This document shows positions 16,586 through 25,684 of a stretch of DNA of 64,000 nt, piece by piece. The position numbers and the translations under genes are program-made. Source of the DNA: JADLHS01 sp964594985 (GTDB lineage Bacteria > Verrucomicrobiota > Verrucomicrobiia > Limisphaerales > JADLHS01); contig CAZQNQ010000005.1 of assembly GCA_964594985.1 (NCBI GenBank), forward strand, positions 1 through 64,000, in the 5' to 3' direction. Position 1 is the first letter of the stretch; each line of letters starts with the position of its first letter. The notes under the pieces are model-generated. The model searched no databases. It was given only the letters and a program-made list of their open reading frames with translations, and was not told where the DNA came from.

Positions 16586-17713
16586 ATGGCTGTTCCTGTT
16601 CCCAAGTCCGACGGCAAGCGCACCAAACCGAAGCGTCGCTTCAACTGGGTGGTGAGCGATCTCTACCGCCAGTGGCTGGTCTGGAAACTGGAATTGCAGG
16701 CGAAAATTTCCGGGCGCGGCTATACCTGCGGCGCGCTCGACGGCCTTTCCGAATACAACATCACCATCAGCAGCGACCAGACCGTCGCGTGCAACTGCCA
16801 GGATTACGAAGGGCTCGGCCAGATCGGCGATCTGAAGAAGAACACCTTCGAGGAGGTCTTCTTCGGCCCGAAAGCGCAGCATCTCCGTGCTGAACTCGCG
16901 AAGGGCAAGATTCCCATCCCTGTTTGCGTCCGTTGCAGCGACCTGCAACGTCTGCCCGCAAATTCGCCCCAAACGCCACCCAAACCGCGCCTGCCCTATC
17001 GCGGCATGCTTCTGGAGAACACGGTGAAGTGCAACGTGGACTGTATCGGCTGTGCGCGCGAGAACGCCGCCGGCATCCGCCAGAACAAACAGCTCACCAT
17101 GCCGTTCAACGAGATGGAGAAGATGGGCGACATCGTCCAACGCCTCGGCTTGCGCCAGTTGTTTTATCTGAATCTTGGCGAACCGTTCCTCTCGCCCACC
17201 ATCGGGCCGGAGCTGCAGATGTTGCGCCGGAAGAATCCGACCATGCGCATCGTCACCTCGACGAACGGCGTGCTGTTGAACACCGACGCCAAACGCGAGG
17301 CGGCGCTGACGTTTGACCACATCATTTTCTCCGTACATGGCATCACGAACGAGATGTCCGAGAAATACATGCACCGCGGCCACTTCGACAAAGCCTACGA
17401 TGCGATGAAGCAGATGGTGGCATACCGCAACGCGCGCGGCCTGACAAATCCGGTGCTGGAATGGAAATACCTGCTCTTTAACTGGAACGACAAACCGGAA
17501 TACCTCACCCGCGCCATCGAGATGGCGAAGGAGGCGAAGCTGGATTTCATCTCGTTCTGGCCGACGAACAATCCGTTCTGGGGCATGTCATGGCGTTACC
17601 GGCTCGGGCTGTTGAACAAGTTCGGGCGCAAGAATTGGAAAGGCCTGGAAGTGGACCTGCGTCCGCCCCCGCTCCACGGCACGCGTGTGCATCCACATTA
17701 CGAAGGAGATTGA
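16586..17713 (+). CDS. Radical SAM protein with SPASM-like segment at the N-terminus
   Basis: 375 residues. The radical SAM cluster motif is CNVDCIGCAREN (CX3CX2C) at residues ~150-157, followed by FYLNLGEPFLSPTI and TSTNGVLLNTDAK, typical of the barrel. Unusually, a SPASM-like cysteine segment (ITISSDQTVACNCQDYEG, GDLKKNTFEEVFFGP, IPVCVRCSDL) lies before the barrel, whereas in known SPASM enzymes it follows it. The substrate is unknown. No peptide precursor is evident nearby, so a RiPP role has no direct support. Confidence 0.75.
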   Translation: MAVPVPKSDGKRTKPKRRFNWVVSDLYRQWLVWKLELQAKISGRGYTCGALDGLSEYNITISSDQTVACNCQDYEGLGQIGDLKKNTFEEVFFGPKAQHLRAELAKGKIPIPVCVRCSDLQRLPANSPQTPPKPRLPYRGMLLENTVKCNVDCIGCARENAAGIRQNKQLTMPFNEMEKMGDIVQRLGLRQLFYLNLGEPFLSPTIGPELQMLRRKNPTMRIVTSTNGVLLNTDAKREAALTFDHIIFSVHGITNEMSEKYMHRGHFDKAYDAMKQMVAYRNARGLTNPVLEWKYLLFNWNDKPEYLTRAIEMAKEAKLDFISFWPTNNPFWGMSWRYRLGLLNKFGRKNWKGLEVDLRPPPLHGTRVHPHYEGD

Positions 17714-17757
17714 ACTAAAAGGGGAGTCCGGGTGGTAAAAATTGAATGGTGGTTGGG

Positions 17758-17920
17758 CTCGCCCTCACCTGTGTCCTCTCCCCCGGGGAGAGGATGTGAC
17801 CTAGCACGATCTCGGAAATTCAACTGACCATCCACCAATCCAGCCGCTGGAAATTTCAACGAGACGGCACGCGATTCTCCTTCTCCTTGGGGAGAAGGCC
17901 GGGATGAGGGAGAGCGTCAC
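17758..17920. repeat. CCTCACC/CTCTCCCC palindromic repeat
   Basis: Two opposed hairpin halves (cctctcccccggggagagga; ctccttggggagaaggccgg) of the same family as 25780-25842 and 56611-56672 fill the gap between the radical SAM gene and the next minus-strand gene. I see no gene in 17714-17959. Confidence 0.7.
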
Positions 17921-17959
17921 ACCAGCTTCGTCCCCAGTTGTTCTTCCAAGATAAGTTCC

Positions 17960-18148
17960 TCAAAAGATCGTCAGCAACGCGATGCTCAACGCCGCGTAGA
18001 TCCCGATCACCACCCAGAAATAAACGGGCGACTCCGCCTTGGAAACCATCCGGCCCCATAGTCTCGACCGGGCAAAGACCTCACCTCGGATCGCGGCAAA
18101 AAGAGTGTAGAGCCCCACGAACACGCCGAGGATCTTGAACAGTGTCAT
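17960..18148 (-). CDS. Small two-helix membrane protein
   Basis: 62 residues, mostly two hydrophobic helices (FKILGVFVGLYTLFAAIRG and YFWVVIGIYAALSIALLTIF) joined by a basic loop (ARSRLWGR). It starts at ATG 28 bp after the stop of the upstream lipoprotein gene on the same strand, so the two are probably cotranscribed. No family name is recognised. The frame is short, but its regular two-helix form and position support a real gene. Confidence 0.5.
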   Translation of the reverse strand: MTLFKILGVFVGLYTLFAAIRGEVFARSRLWGRMVSKAESPVYFWVVIGIYAALSIALLTIF

Positions 18149-18175
18149 GAGGATTGCCGCGCGGATGTCAGTGAA

Positions 18176-18856
18176 TCACTTCGTCGGAGCGGACGCCGCC
18201 GCTGGGGTGGGGCCATTATGCGGCGCCATCGCCACCGCGAGCGCGCGCATTTCGCTTACGAGCCTGGCGACGGATTCCTGCGCCGGGGCGGCGTTCCGGC
18301 CCACCCGGGTGGCGGTACCCTTGATGGCATTCAAACCACCCAGCGTCAGGTCGGTATCCAAGTAGCGCTGCACGTCGGTCAGGTCGGCGCGCACCGGACC
18401 AACCGCGGCCTTCACGGAGCTGCAGGCGCTGCGCACGCTCTCAAACCGGTTGGTGATTTCCTGCGTCCGGGCTTTGGCGGTGGCGCGGATGTCCTCGTTC
18501 TGGATGGTGGCGAGGTTCTGCTCCAGGGTCTCCAGGTGCAGTTTGCCGCGCGACTGGAGTTCGACTTCGGCCTTGGCGAGATTGGTGGCCAGCGTGTTCA
18601 ACTGGCTGACGGCGTCGGAAAACCGGTCGAACTGCGGGCGCAGATCGGGTTGCGGGCTGTTGATGAGGCCGTCGAGTTCGGTGACGGCGACATCCATGTG
18701 GCGCCCGGCCGTCTCGATGCGGGTGGCGAGCGATTGGAGATTGGCCGTCGTGCGTTCGTTGGTTTTATAACCGCGCGAGACGCAACCGGTGACTCCGGCC
18801 AACAAGCCAGCCAGCAGCAGAGCGGAAGTGAATTGGATCAAACGATAGGTTTTCAT
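18176..18856 (-). CDS. DUF2959-like lipoprotein
   Basis: 226 residues from the ATG at 18856. The lipoprotein leader is MKTYRLIQFTSALLLAGLL with the lipobox VTGC, and the mature part is almost entirely alpha-helical coiled coil (LATRIETAGRHMDVAVTELD; SQLNTLATNLAKAEVELQS). The C-terminal YLDTDLTLGGLNAIKG resembles the end of DUF2959 proteins. Longer in-frame extensions upstream are not credible because they cross repeat DNA. Its function is unknown; it is probably an outer-membrane-attached envelope protein. Confidence 0.7.
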   Translation of the reverse strand: MKTYRLIQFTSALLLAGLLAGVTGCVSRGYKTNERTTANLQSLATRIETAGRHMDVAVTELDGLINSPQPDLRPQFDRFSDAVSQLNTLATNLAKAEVELQSRGKLHLETLEQNLATIQNEDIRATAKARTQEITNRFESVRSACSSVKAAVGPVRADLTDVQRYLDTDLTLGGLNAIKGTATRVGRNAAPAQESVARLVSEMRALAVAMAPHNGPTPAAASAPTK

Positions 18857-19137
18857 AGGCAAAAACAACGGTTGCGGGTTTAGGAAACACCGACCAACAC
18901 CGATTGGAGTAGCACGCGGCGGCCGGGAAGCAAAGCAAACTCTTAGCCGAATCCAGGTAGTTGAACAGGAGGACGCAGAGGAAACGGAGCAGGTAGGGCA
19001 AGCTTGGATTCGGCAAGCGGGGAAAATCCCGGAGCCGCTCTTTGCTGTGTGCCGACACTGTCGTTCTCCAGCCTGGAAACTCTTTGTTCCGAACTCCGTT
19101 GCCTCGGTTCGCTCCGGTTCAAAAGAATTGTTCCGGC
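18857..19137. other. Intergenic region with repeat fragments
   Basis: No gene is visible. It carries pieces of the AACAGGAGG...CGGAGC family (18959-18990) and an opposed partner (aactccgttgcctcggttcg at 19090-19109) around an imperfect hairpin containing caagcttggattcggcaagc. Confidence 0.5.
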
Positions 19138-19764
19138 TTAGGCCTGCATCCGCACGTCTTCGGGCCGGACTTCGAGGCATTCGTCCTGATCCTCCCAGAT
19201 GATGGCCGGATAAAACTCGAGCAGCCTGGGCGCAAGGTCCGACCCGGCGCGGGCCAGCATCTGCTCGGCTTGTTGCGCGGCGTTCTCGTAGGCGCGATCG
19301 TAATTGCCGGCGGCGCGGCGCTGACGATCATCCCAATGCGCGACAGCGTGGATGGGCTCGTATTCCGCCGCCCACTCTGTCAGCGCCCCGGAGATTTCCG
19401 CCGGGAGTTCGCCGAACGGCACAAGCGTCTCATTGCAATGCTGGCAGATGAGGCCGGATTCCCGGACATCCCGCGTCAACAGCGGCAGCATCGGCGCACG
19501 GCAGCAGGAGGATTCGCGATAGGCCGCCGGCGGAGTGGCCATGCGTTTGTGCCAGATCTGGCGTTCGTGCCCGATCTGCGCGCCCAACCGGTACGCCCCG
19601 ACGAGCGGATGGGAGAGCCGCCACGATTTCCCTTCGAGCTGTCCGAGCGTCTGCGCCAGCCAGCGACCGAGGGAGTGATCGTCAAAATCCTGAAACGCGC
19701 GACCGTAACTCTTCCAGAGTTGATCGAGCGGAGAATCGGATTCAAATGCCATCGCCAGCAGCAT
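19138..19764 (-). CDS. Hypothetical protein with CC/CxxC zinc-ribbon-like motif
   Basis: About 208 residues from the ATG at 19764 (19752 is an alternative). It has no signal peptide. A possible zinc site is formed by SSCCRAPMLPL and LICQHCNETLVPFGEL. The C-terminal end is acidic (WEDQDECLEVRPEDVRM). I do not recognise a family. It is divergent from glgC, 130 bp away, and the antisense frame through glgC is a shadow. Function unknown. Confidence 0.6.
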   Translation of the reverse strand: MLLAMAFESDSPLDQLWKSYGRAFQDFDDHSLGRWLAQTLGQLEGKSWRLSHPLVGAYRLGAQIGHERQIWHKRMATPPAAYRESSCCRAPMLPLLTRDVRESGLICQHCNETLVPFGELPAEISGALTEWAAEYEPIHAVAHWDDRQRRAAGNYDRAYENAAQQAEQMLARAGSDLAPRLLEFYPAIIWEDQDECLEVRPEDVRMQA

Positions 19765-19894
19765 AAAGGCGGGGCGGTTTTTGTCGAGCTTGTCACCCGT
19801 TCGGGGAATGCCGCAACAACGCTTGAAGCTTGCAGCGCGTTGGACGACTGTCCTAGCATCAAACGCAACCGCAGCAGTAATCAACTGAACTGTT

Positions 19895-21211
19895 ATGTCC
19901 AACACCAGCCGCATCAGCCGCCAATCGCTTAACACCAGCAATGTTCTTTGTGTCATCATGGGCGGCGGGCAGGGGACGCGGTTGTTTCCGCTGACGAAAG
20001 ATCGGGCCAAGCCCGCCGTGCCGTTCGCGGGCAAATACCGCATCGTGGACGTGCCGATCTCCAACTGCATCAACTCGGGCTTCCGCCGCATCTACGTGCT
20101 GACGCAGTTCAACTCCACGTCGTTGCATCGCCACATTTCGCAGTCGTACAAGTTCGACCAGTTCTCCAGCGGCTTCGTGGAAATCCTCGCCGCCCAACAG
20201 ACCTTCTCCGACACCTCGTGGTATGAAGGCACGGCGGACGCGGTGCGCAAGAATCTCATCCACTTTCTCGATCACGACTTCGAATACCTGCTCATCCTCA
20301 GCGGCGATCAATTGTATCGCATGGATTTCCGCCGCATGATCGCCGAGCATCGTGAAGCCGGCGCGGACGTGAGCATTGCAACGATCCCCGTGCCGCGCAA
20401 AGAAGCCGCCGCGCTGGGCATCCTGCAGATCGCCGAAGATCGGCGGATCGTGCGGTTCGTCGAAAAACCCAGGGAAGCCGCCGTGCAGGATTCCCTGCGC
20501 CTGCCCGCGGATTGGTATCCCAAACTCGGCATCGAAGGCAGCGAAGAATGCTTCCTGGCCTCGATGGGCATCTACGTCTTCAACCGCGAAGTCGTCCGCA
20601 AGCTGCTGGACAACGATCTCACGGATTTCGGCAAACACATCATCCCGCGCTCCATCGAGGGGCAGCGCGTCTGCTCGCACATCTATCAGGGTTACTGGGA
20701 GGACATCGGCACGATCCGCGCCTTCTTCGAGTCGAACCTCGACATGGCGGCGGAACTGCCCAAGTTCAATTTCTTCGACATGAGCGCGCCGATCTTCAGC
20801 CGGCCGCGCTTCCTGCCCGGCTCGAAGCTCAACGGCGCGCAGATTGATCACGCGGTCATCTCGGACGGTTGCATCATCAATCCCTCCAAGATCAGCAACA
20901 GCATCATCGGCCTGCGGATGATCGTGGGGGCGGGCACCCAGATGAACCGTGTCGTGGCGCTGGGTTGCGATTATTTTGAGTCCAAGGAATCCATCGCCGA
21001 ACACGAACGCGCCGGCAAGCCGCGCGTCGGCATCGGGACCAACTGCAGGATCGAGAACGCGATCATTGATAAGAATGCCCGCATCGGCAACAACGTCACC
21101 ATCTCACCCGTCGGCAAGCCGGAGAACGTGGATCATCCGCTGTATTTCATCCGCGACGGCGTGGTGGTGATCCCCAAGAACGCTTCGATCCCCGACGGTA
21201 CGGTGATTTGA
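19895..21211 (+). CDS. glgC: Glucose-1-phosphate adenylyltransferase
   Basis: Makes ADP-glucose, the committed step of glycogen synthesis. The N-terminal nucleotidyltransferase domain has VIMGGGQGTRLFPLTKDRAK and the PAVPFAGKYRIVDVPISNC segment. DQLYRMDFRRMI is the catalytic Asp region and SMGIYVFNREV lies near residue 225. The C-terminal third is a left-handed beta-helix (GCIINPSKISNSIIGLR). At 438 aa it resembles plant/cyanobacterial-type enzymes. It is convergent with a GH57 branching enzyme gene, giving a glycogen locus. Confidence 0.95.
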   Translation: MSNTSRISRQSLNTSNVLCVIMGGGQGTRLFPLTKDRAKPAVPFAGKYRIVDVPISNCINSGFRRIYVLTQFNSTSLHRHISQSYKFDQFSSGFVEILAAQQTFSDTSWYEGTADAVRKNLIHFLDHDFEYLLILSGDQLYRMDFRRMIAEHREAGADVSIATIPVPRKEAAALGILQIAEDRRIVRFVEKPREAAVQDSLRLPADWYPKLGIEGSEECFLASMGIYVFNREVVRKLLDNDLTDFGKHIIPRSIEGQRVCSHIYQGYWEDIGTIRAFFESNLDMAAELPKFNFFDMSAPIFSRPRFLPGSKLNGAQIDHAVISDGCIINPSKISNSIIGLRMIVGAGTQMNRVVALGCDYFESKESIAEHERAGKPRVGIGTNCRIENAIIDKNARIGNNVTISPVGKPENVDHPLYFIRDGVVVIPKNASIPDGTVI

Positions 21212-21239
21212 GCGCGGGCCAACCGCAGCAATCAGGGTC

Positions 21240-21376
21240 GGCAGGCGGATTCGGAGCGCGAGCGGTCCCCGCTCGCAGCACAGGGCAAAATTGCGAAGGC
21301 AGTCATGGACGACGCTGGATTCGCAACGTCCTATTTGTTGGCGGCACGCTGCGGACGGGGACCGTCCGCGCTCCGA
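21240..21376. repeat. Palindromic repeat between convergent glgC and GH57 genes
   Basis: Begins ggattcggagcgcgagcggt and ends gctgcggacggggaccgtcc/gcgctccgatcaag. The end is identical to the end of the copy at about 30449-30485. It forms a long imperfect hairpin and may terminate both convergent genes. Confidence 0.7.
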
Positions 21377-22951
21377 TCAAGCCCAATAGCTCACGTTGAT
21401 GTTCGGAAAGAGGTTGTCGCGCGCCTCGATCTCCGCGAGCCACTTCTCGTCGAACTTCCCCGTGATGAGCTGGTGATAGAGCCCGTTGAACCGGAGCAGG
21501 TGCGCTTTGACGCGTTTGCGCGCGTAGTCAGGACTGGTGTTGGTGCGCAGAATGAACGGCCAGTCACTGGCTTGGGCGAGGAGCAGTTCGCGGGCGGCTT
21601 GTTTGAGCGCCCGATCCTGAAGCGCGGCGGGCTTGGAAAACCTCTTCACCAACTCGCTCATGCGTTCCTGCGCGACTTGCAGATGGCGATAGATCCACTC
21701 GTTCTTCTCGTTCAGCCAGACGCGATAATAACCTTCCTCGCCCCAACTGGACGCAGCGGGCGTGGCGATCTGGTTCGTCGGATGACGCCGAAGATATTGC
21801 TCGGGCGTGATCAGCTCGAAGCTCTTCTGGTCGTGATATGCCTTCCGCACGAGGAGATCGAGGAACTCCGGGCCTTCATACCACCAATGGCCGAACAGTT
21901 CGGCGTCGTACGGCGAAATGACCAGCGGCGGGCGATCAAGAATGGCGCCGAGTTCCTGGATCTGCTCGACGCGCGATTTGAGAAAGTGTGTCGCGTGCGC
22001 ATCAACGGCTTCGGCGGCGGCGGCAGGTTGATAGGGTTGCTTGGGCGCATCACCGCCGGTGATGCGGTAATACTTGATGCCGGTGAAGCCGCGATTTTCC
22101 GGCGACGGCAGATGCGGCTTCACGTAATCGAAATCCAGATCGAACCCGATGTCGCGGTAGAAATCGCGATAGCGCGCGTCCCCGGGATAACCTTCGGTGC
22201 GGCTCCAGACCTGGCGTGAGGATTCCATGTCGCGTCCAAAGGCGGCGATACCGTTCGGCGTGAACACGGGCGCAAACACGCCGTAGCGCGGGCGCGGATG
22301 CGCATGCAGCAAGCCGTGCGAATCCACGATGAACCAGCGGATGTTCGCTTCCTGCAAGTAGGCTTCCACGCCGTCGAAATAGGCGCACTCGGGCAGCCAG
22401 ATGCCGCGCGGATCGCAGCCGAAGCACTCGCGGTATTGATCGCGGGCGATGAGGATTTGCGCGCGGACGGACGGTGGGTGATTCGCCATCAACGGCAACA
22501 AACCATGCGTCGCACCGGTGGTGATGATTTCGAGCAGACCAAAATCCTGGAGGCGACGGAATTTGCTGATGAGGTCGCCGCCAAGCTGCTGATAGAATGC
22601 GCGCGCCTCCGTGAGTCGCGTATGATACATCTTCGCCAGTTCCTGAAACGGCGGCTCCCAAAGCGTGCGACTGAGTTCCTTGTCGGCCAGCGCGATGAGC
22701 TCGTCGAGGTGCCGGGCGTAGCGTTCCTGCAACAGCGGATCGCGCAGCATCGCGCAGAGCGTCGGCGAGAGCGTCATGGTGAGGCGCGCGTCCATGTCGT
22801 CGCGCTGCCAGCCGTTCATCACCTGCAAGAGCGGCAGGTAGGTTTCGGTGATCGCCTCGAACAACCAGCTTTCCTCCAGAAATTTGGCGTGCTCGGGATG
22901 CCGCACAAACGGCAGGTGTGCGTGGAGGATGATGGAGAGATAACCGCTCAT
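21377..22951 (-). CDS. GH57 (DUF1957) 1,4-alpha-glucan branching enzyme
   Basis: Introduces alpha-1,6 branches into glycogen. The 524-residue protein starts at the ATG at 22951 with SGYLSIILHAHLPFVRHPE, the GH57 motif 1 histidines. GIWLPECAYFDG carries the catalytic nucleophile Glu, and ISPYDAELFGHWWYEGPEF carries the catalytic Asp. The C-terminal helical DUF1957 region (DWPFILRTNTSPDYARKR) is present. The next gene upstream on the same strand encodes a DUF4912 protein, a pairing I know from other Verrucomicrobia. The two are separated by a palindromic repeat at 22961-23050. Confidence 0.9.
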   Translation of the reverse strand: MSGYLSIILHAHLPFVRHPEHAKFLEESWLFEAITETYLPLLQVMNGWQRDDMDARLTMTLSPTLCAMLRDPLLQERYARHLDELIALADKELSRTLWEPPFQELAKMYHTRLTEARAFYQQLGGDLISKFRRLQDFGLLEIITTGATHGLLPLMANHPPSVRAQILIARDQYRECFGCDPRGIWLPECAYFDGVEAYLQEANIRWFIVDSHGLLHAHPRPRYGVFAPVFTPNGIAAFGRDMESSRQVWSRTEGYPGDARYRDFYRDIGFDLDFDYVKPHLPSPENRGFTGIKYYRITGGDAPKQPYQPAAAAEAVDAHATHFLKSRVEQIQELGAILDRPPLVISPYDAELFGHWWYEGPEFLDLLVRKAYHDQKSFELITPEQYLRRHPTNQIATPAASSWGEEGYYRVWLNEKNEWIYRHLQVAQERMSELVKRFSKPAALQDRALKQAARELLLAQASDWPFILRTNTSPDYARKRVKAHLLRFNGLYHQLITGKFDEKWLAEIEARDNLFPNINVSYWA

Positions 22952-22960
22952 TGGCTCGGG

Positions 22961-23050
22961 TCTTAATCTTTTTCTTAATCTTAATCTTCCCCGCCTTGAC
23001 ACTGCCGCATCGCGACGAGGATTAAGATTAAGAAAAAGATTAAGATTAAG
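22961..23050. repeat. CTTAATC palindrome
   Basis: A perfect inverted repeat of about 25 bp: cttaatctttttcttaatct at the left end and its complement agattaagaaaaagattaag at the right. It sits just upstream of the GH57 start, where it may affect translation. Relatives are at 35496-35560 and inside cusA at 10380-10415. Confidence 0.85.
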
Positions 23051-23062
23051 AGAAGAACTAAC

Positions 23063-24748
23063 TTAAGAAGCTGGCGGCGGGTTCAAAGCGGGATTAACGG
23101 GCGCTTCAGCCACATGCCCGCACACTTCCGTGCTCCGCGCAAACTTCAATTCCGCCGCGCGCCCATCCGTGCCATCGGCGGCGACAGCGGTGACGGGCAA
23201 CTCAAATTGTCCGTCCGGCAATGCGAAGCGAAAGCGGAACGAGCCGTCCGGGCGCAGTTGAATCTGTTTCCCCGCGAACATCACGGTGGCGTTGGGTTCG
23301 GTCGTGCCGTAGATGACCAGCTCGGCGTTGACGTCGAACCAAAAGTCCTTCTGGCCTTCACCACCAAAAAAAGAAGACACATAGGACGAAGGCGACGGGA
23401 GGGGCGCGGCCTCGCCGGTTTCAAAGTCAAAGGCGAACTCCGGCCATGATTTCTCGGCCACGAATTCCCCCGAGTTGGGCAACGCCACCCTGACGCGATC
23501 TGCCGCCAGCACATCCGCCAGCGCTTGCTCTTGTTCCGGTGTCCATTCGCCGGCGGCTGCAGCCTTGAGAAAATGTTCCCGGGCGTGCGGCTTGATTTGA
23601 TCCACCGCGTGCGCGAGCGGCGTATTTTGCGCCACGGATTCACCCGCCGTCTCTTTCAGCAAGGACAACATCGTCCCAAAGGAGAGTTCGGCCGGAATGG
23701 TGGCGAACTTCACGGCGGAGTCGGTGGAGATATGGTCGGGCGGCGTGCGTTGTGGCGCAGAGAACGCGAGCGACTGCCATTTGCGACCAGCCCGATAGTA
23801 ACCCAGCTCGGTCTTGTAGATCTCACCGGCGCGTTCAACGTGGACGAACCAATGTTTCGACTCCGGATGAACGTGATATTCCGCTACTGGCTTCCCGATC
23901 GGCGCCACGGGCGAAGCGTTGTGAACGCGCAGGACCAGATGGCGATCCACCGAGCTGGTGTTGTGGCGGAATTGTTCTTCGCGGGTGAAATCCCAATGCG
24001 CGTAAAGCCAGTGCGGGTCGCGCGCGGTCAGGAAAAGTTTTCCCGTGCCGTAAGCTTCGGGCAACGGCGCGATGGCTTCGCTAAAATGTTCATGGGACAC
24101 GGTCGGGCCGAGGGAAAACTTCTCGCCCGGGCCGCCGACTTCCAGATGACCCGGCTCGTCGCCTTCGAGCAGGAAGGCCGGCACGGTGAACGACGGTTCG
24201 GGGGCGGCTTTGCGGCCGTTTTTTCGGTCGGGTTTCAGCGTCGTCTTGCGACTGGCTGCCGATGACTCCGGCAAAACCGTCGCGGGCAGGGCGAGTTCTT
24301 CGTCCGCTTCAATCGTAAAGGTAACTGCGGGCGCAACCGCTTCTCCAAACACGAGGGCTGGCTTCTTTATCTTGCGACCGGTTTTGCGGGCAACTTTCAG
24401 CTTGGTGCGCAGTTTTGCGGGCGCGACGACTGAGGTCAACGGCGTTGCTGTTTGAGCAGCCACAGGAACTTTCCTGGCCCGGGTGACGACAGATTTGGCT
24501 GGCTTATGCTTTGAGGCGCTCTTGGCTTTTGGCTGGGCTGCTTTGGTTTTTGCTGCCATCACCCGCGCGATCTTCCGCTTCGCAACCTTGGGCTTGGTGG
24601 CATTCGCTTTGAGTTTCTTGGTCGGCGCAGCCTTTTTTGCCAAGGCTTTGGCGGACGGGGACTTTTTCCGCCGGGTCAGGCGCTGGGCAACGGGCTTGCG
24701 GGCCGGGATGGCCTTCTTCCTTTTGTTTCCGGGCAACGCACGCTTCAT
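23063..24748 (-). CDS. DUF4912 protein with histone-H1-like basic N-terminal tail
   Basis: 561 residues from the ATG at 24748. Residues ~1-140 are an extremely Lys/Ala/Pro-rich tail (KRKKAIPARKPVAQRLTRRK; AKALAKKAAPTKKLKANATK) like histone H1 or AlgP tails. From ~230 a DUF4912 domain follows (KLFLTARDPHWLYAHWDFTR; HWFVHVERAGEIYKTELGYY), then helical segments and a C-terminal beta domain (FWFDVNAELVIYGTTEPNAT). It lies upstream of the GH57 branching enzyme. DUF4912 has no firm biochemical function; a carbohydrate-linked role is inferred from context only. Confidence 0.75.
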   Translation of the reverse strand: MKRALPGNKRKKAIPARKPVAQRLTRRKKSPSAKALAKKAAPTKKLKANATKPKVAKRKIARVMAAKTKAAQPKAKSASKHKPAKSVVTRARKVPVAAQTATPLTSVVAPAKLRTKLKVARKTGRKIKKPALVFGEAVAPAVTFTIEADEELALPATVLPESSAASRKTTLKPDRKNGRKAAPEPSFTVPAFLLEGDEPGHLEVGGPGEKFSLGPTVSHEHFSEAIAPLPEAYGTGKLFLTARDPHWLYAHWDFTREEQFRHNTSSVDRHLVLRVHNASPVAPIGKPVAEYHVHPESKHWFVHVERAGEIYKTELGYYRAGRKWQSLAFSAPQRTPPDHISTDSAVKFATIPAELSFGTMLSLLKETAGESVAQNTPLAHAVDQIKPHAREHFLKAAAAGEWTPEQEQALADVLAADRVRVALPNSGEFVAEKSWPEFAFDFETGEAAPLPSPSSYVSSFFGGEGQKDFWFDVNAELVIYGTTEPNATVMFAGKQIQLRPDGSFRFRFALPDGQFELPVTAVAADGTDGRAAELKFARSTEVCGHVAEAPVNPALNPPPAS

Positions 24749-24850
24749 GAGAATGTCGCTTGAGACTAAAGTCGCGCCGCGCCGGGCGCAACGGGAAATC
24801 CCGGCGGAAAACCGGCTTGCCCAGGGCGGCGGGCGCGCTAGGCTGCAATT

Positions 24851-25240
24851 ATGAGTCTGGCCAGGAAGCTTTTGCATACGCGTTACCGGATCAACGACCT
24901 CGAACGCACGGTGACATTCTATCGCGACATCCTCGGGTTGCAGGAGGTCAAACGGCATAAATCCCCGCGCGGCTCGGAGTTGGTTTTTCTCAAAGCGCCG
25001 GAAAGCGAGGAACTGATCGAGCTTTGCCATTTCCCCGGCAGCGAATCGGTCCAGGTCCAGGCCGACCTGACGCATCTGGCATTCGAGGTGGACAGCCTGA
25101 CGGCGTTTGAGAAACACCTCGCCCAACACGGCCTGAAATACTCCGACGGCCCGACGACGACTTCCACCGGCACGTTCTTTGCATTCATTGACGCGCCGGA
25201 GGGGTATGAAATTGAGCTGATTGAGCGCGCCACCAAGTAA
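24851..25240 (+). CDS. Glyoxalase/VOC-family protein (lactoylglutathione lyase-like)
   Basis: 129 residues forming the paired beta-alpha-beta-beta-beta modules of the vicinal oxygen chelate family: HTRYRINDLERTVTFYRDIL, LIELCHF, LTHLAFEVDSL and FAFIDAPEGYEIELIER. The metal-ligand positions His, Glu, His and Glu are all present, as in glyoxalase I, which isomerises methylglyoxal-thiol adducts. It is divergent from the DUF4912 gene. The exact substrate cannot be told from the sequence. Confidence 0.8.
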   Translation: MSLARKLLHTRYRINDLERTVTFYRDILGLQEVKRHKSPRGSELVFLKAPESEELIELCHFPGSESVQVQADLTHLAFEVDSLTAFEKHLAQHGLKYSDGPTTTSTGTFFAFIDAPEGYEIELIERATK

Positions 25241-25245
25241 ACGGA

Positions 25246-25336
25246 TTGAACAGGAGGAAACTGAGAAAACTGAGAAAACGGAGAATAAACTATTCCGCCT
25301 CTGTTTTCTCCGTTCGCTCCTGTTGAATCGGTTTTA
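25246..25336. repeat. AACAGGAGGAAAC palindromic repeat between convergent genes
   Basis: The arms aacaggaggaaactgagaaa and ttctccgttcgctcctgtt surround tandem gaaaactgag units. It is the same family as 50-116. It lies between the glyoxalase-like and fmdB stop codons and overlaps the fmdB stop region by a few bases. Confidence 0.7.
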
Positions 25337-25684
25337 GTGTCCCAGCATCCACGGACGCTTCGGCTTGATGGTCGCCTCGAATCGTCCGGTCTTGCCGAGA
25401 TCAACCGGGCGCGTGGTTTTCTTGCCGGTGGATTTTCCCGGGCCACAGCCGCAGCCTGAACCGCAGCGATGTTTGTTGCGGACGCCGGGTTCGTGGGCGC
25501 TCTTTTCGTTCCGCGCATGCGCCGAGCGCAACGGCGCGGCCATCAAGCTGAGATTCGGCGCGGTGACTTCGCGGGCGGCGAAAGTTTCGCACGCCGGACA
25601 ACGCGCCGGCTCATCACGACGTTCCATCGAACGCAGCAACGAGAACGGGCCGCACTTTTTGCAGGTGTAATCGTAGAAGGGCAT
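25334..25684 (-). CDS. fmdB: FmdB-family zinc-ribbon regulatory protein
   Basis: 116 residues from the ATG at 25684. The N-terminal FmdB domain is MPFYDYTCKKCGPFSLLRS followed by ARCPACETFAAREV, giving a two-CxxC zinc ribbon. The middle has a second Cys-rich cluster CGSGCGCGPG, and the tail is basic. FmdB was described as a putative regulator of amidase expression in Methylophilus, and here it is the last gene of the amidase operon, 246 bp after fmdA. That gap holds a palindromic repeat. Confidence 0.8.
   Translation of the reverse strand: MPFYDYTCKKCGPFSLLRSMERRDEPARCPACETFAAREVTAPNLSLMAAPLRSAHARNEKSAHEPGVRNKHRCGSGCGCGPGKSTGKKTTRPVDLGKTGRFEATIKPKRPWMLGH

Noticed and set aside
19859..21004. 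Minus-strand frame opposite glgC
   Set aside because: Shadow of a well-conserved gene.
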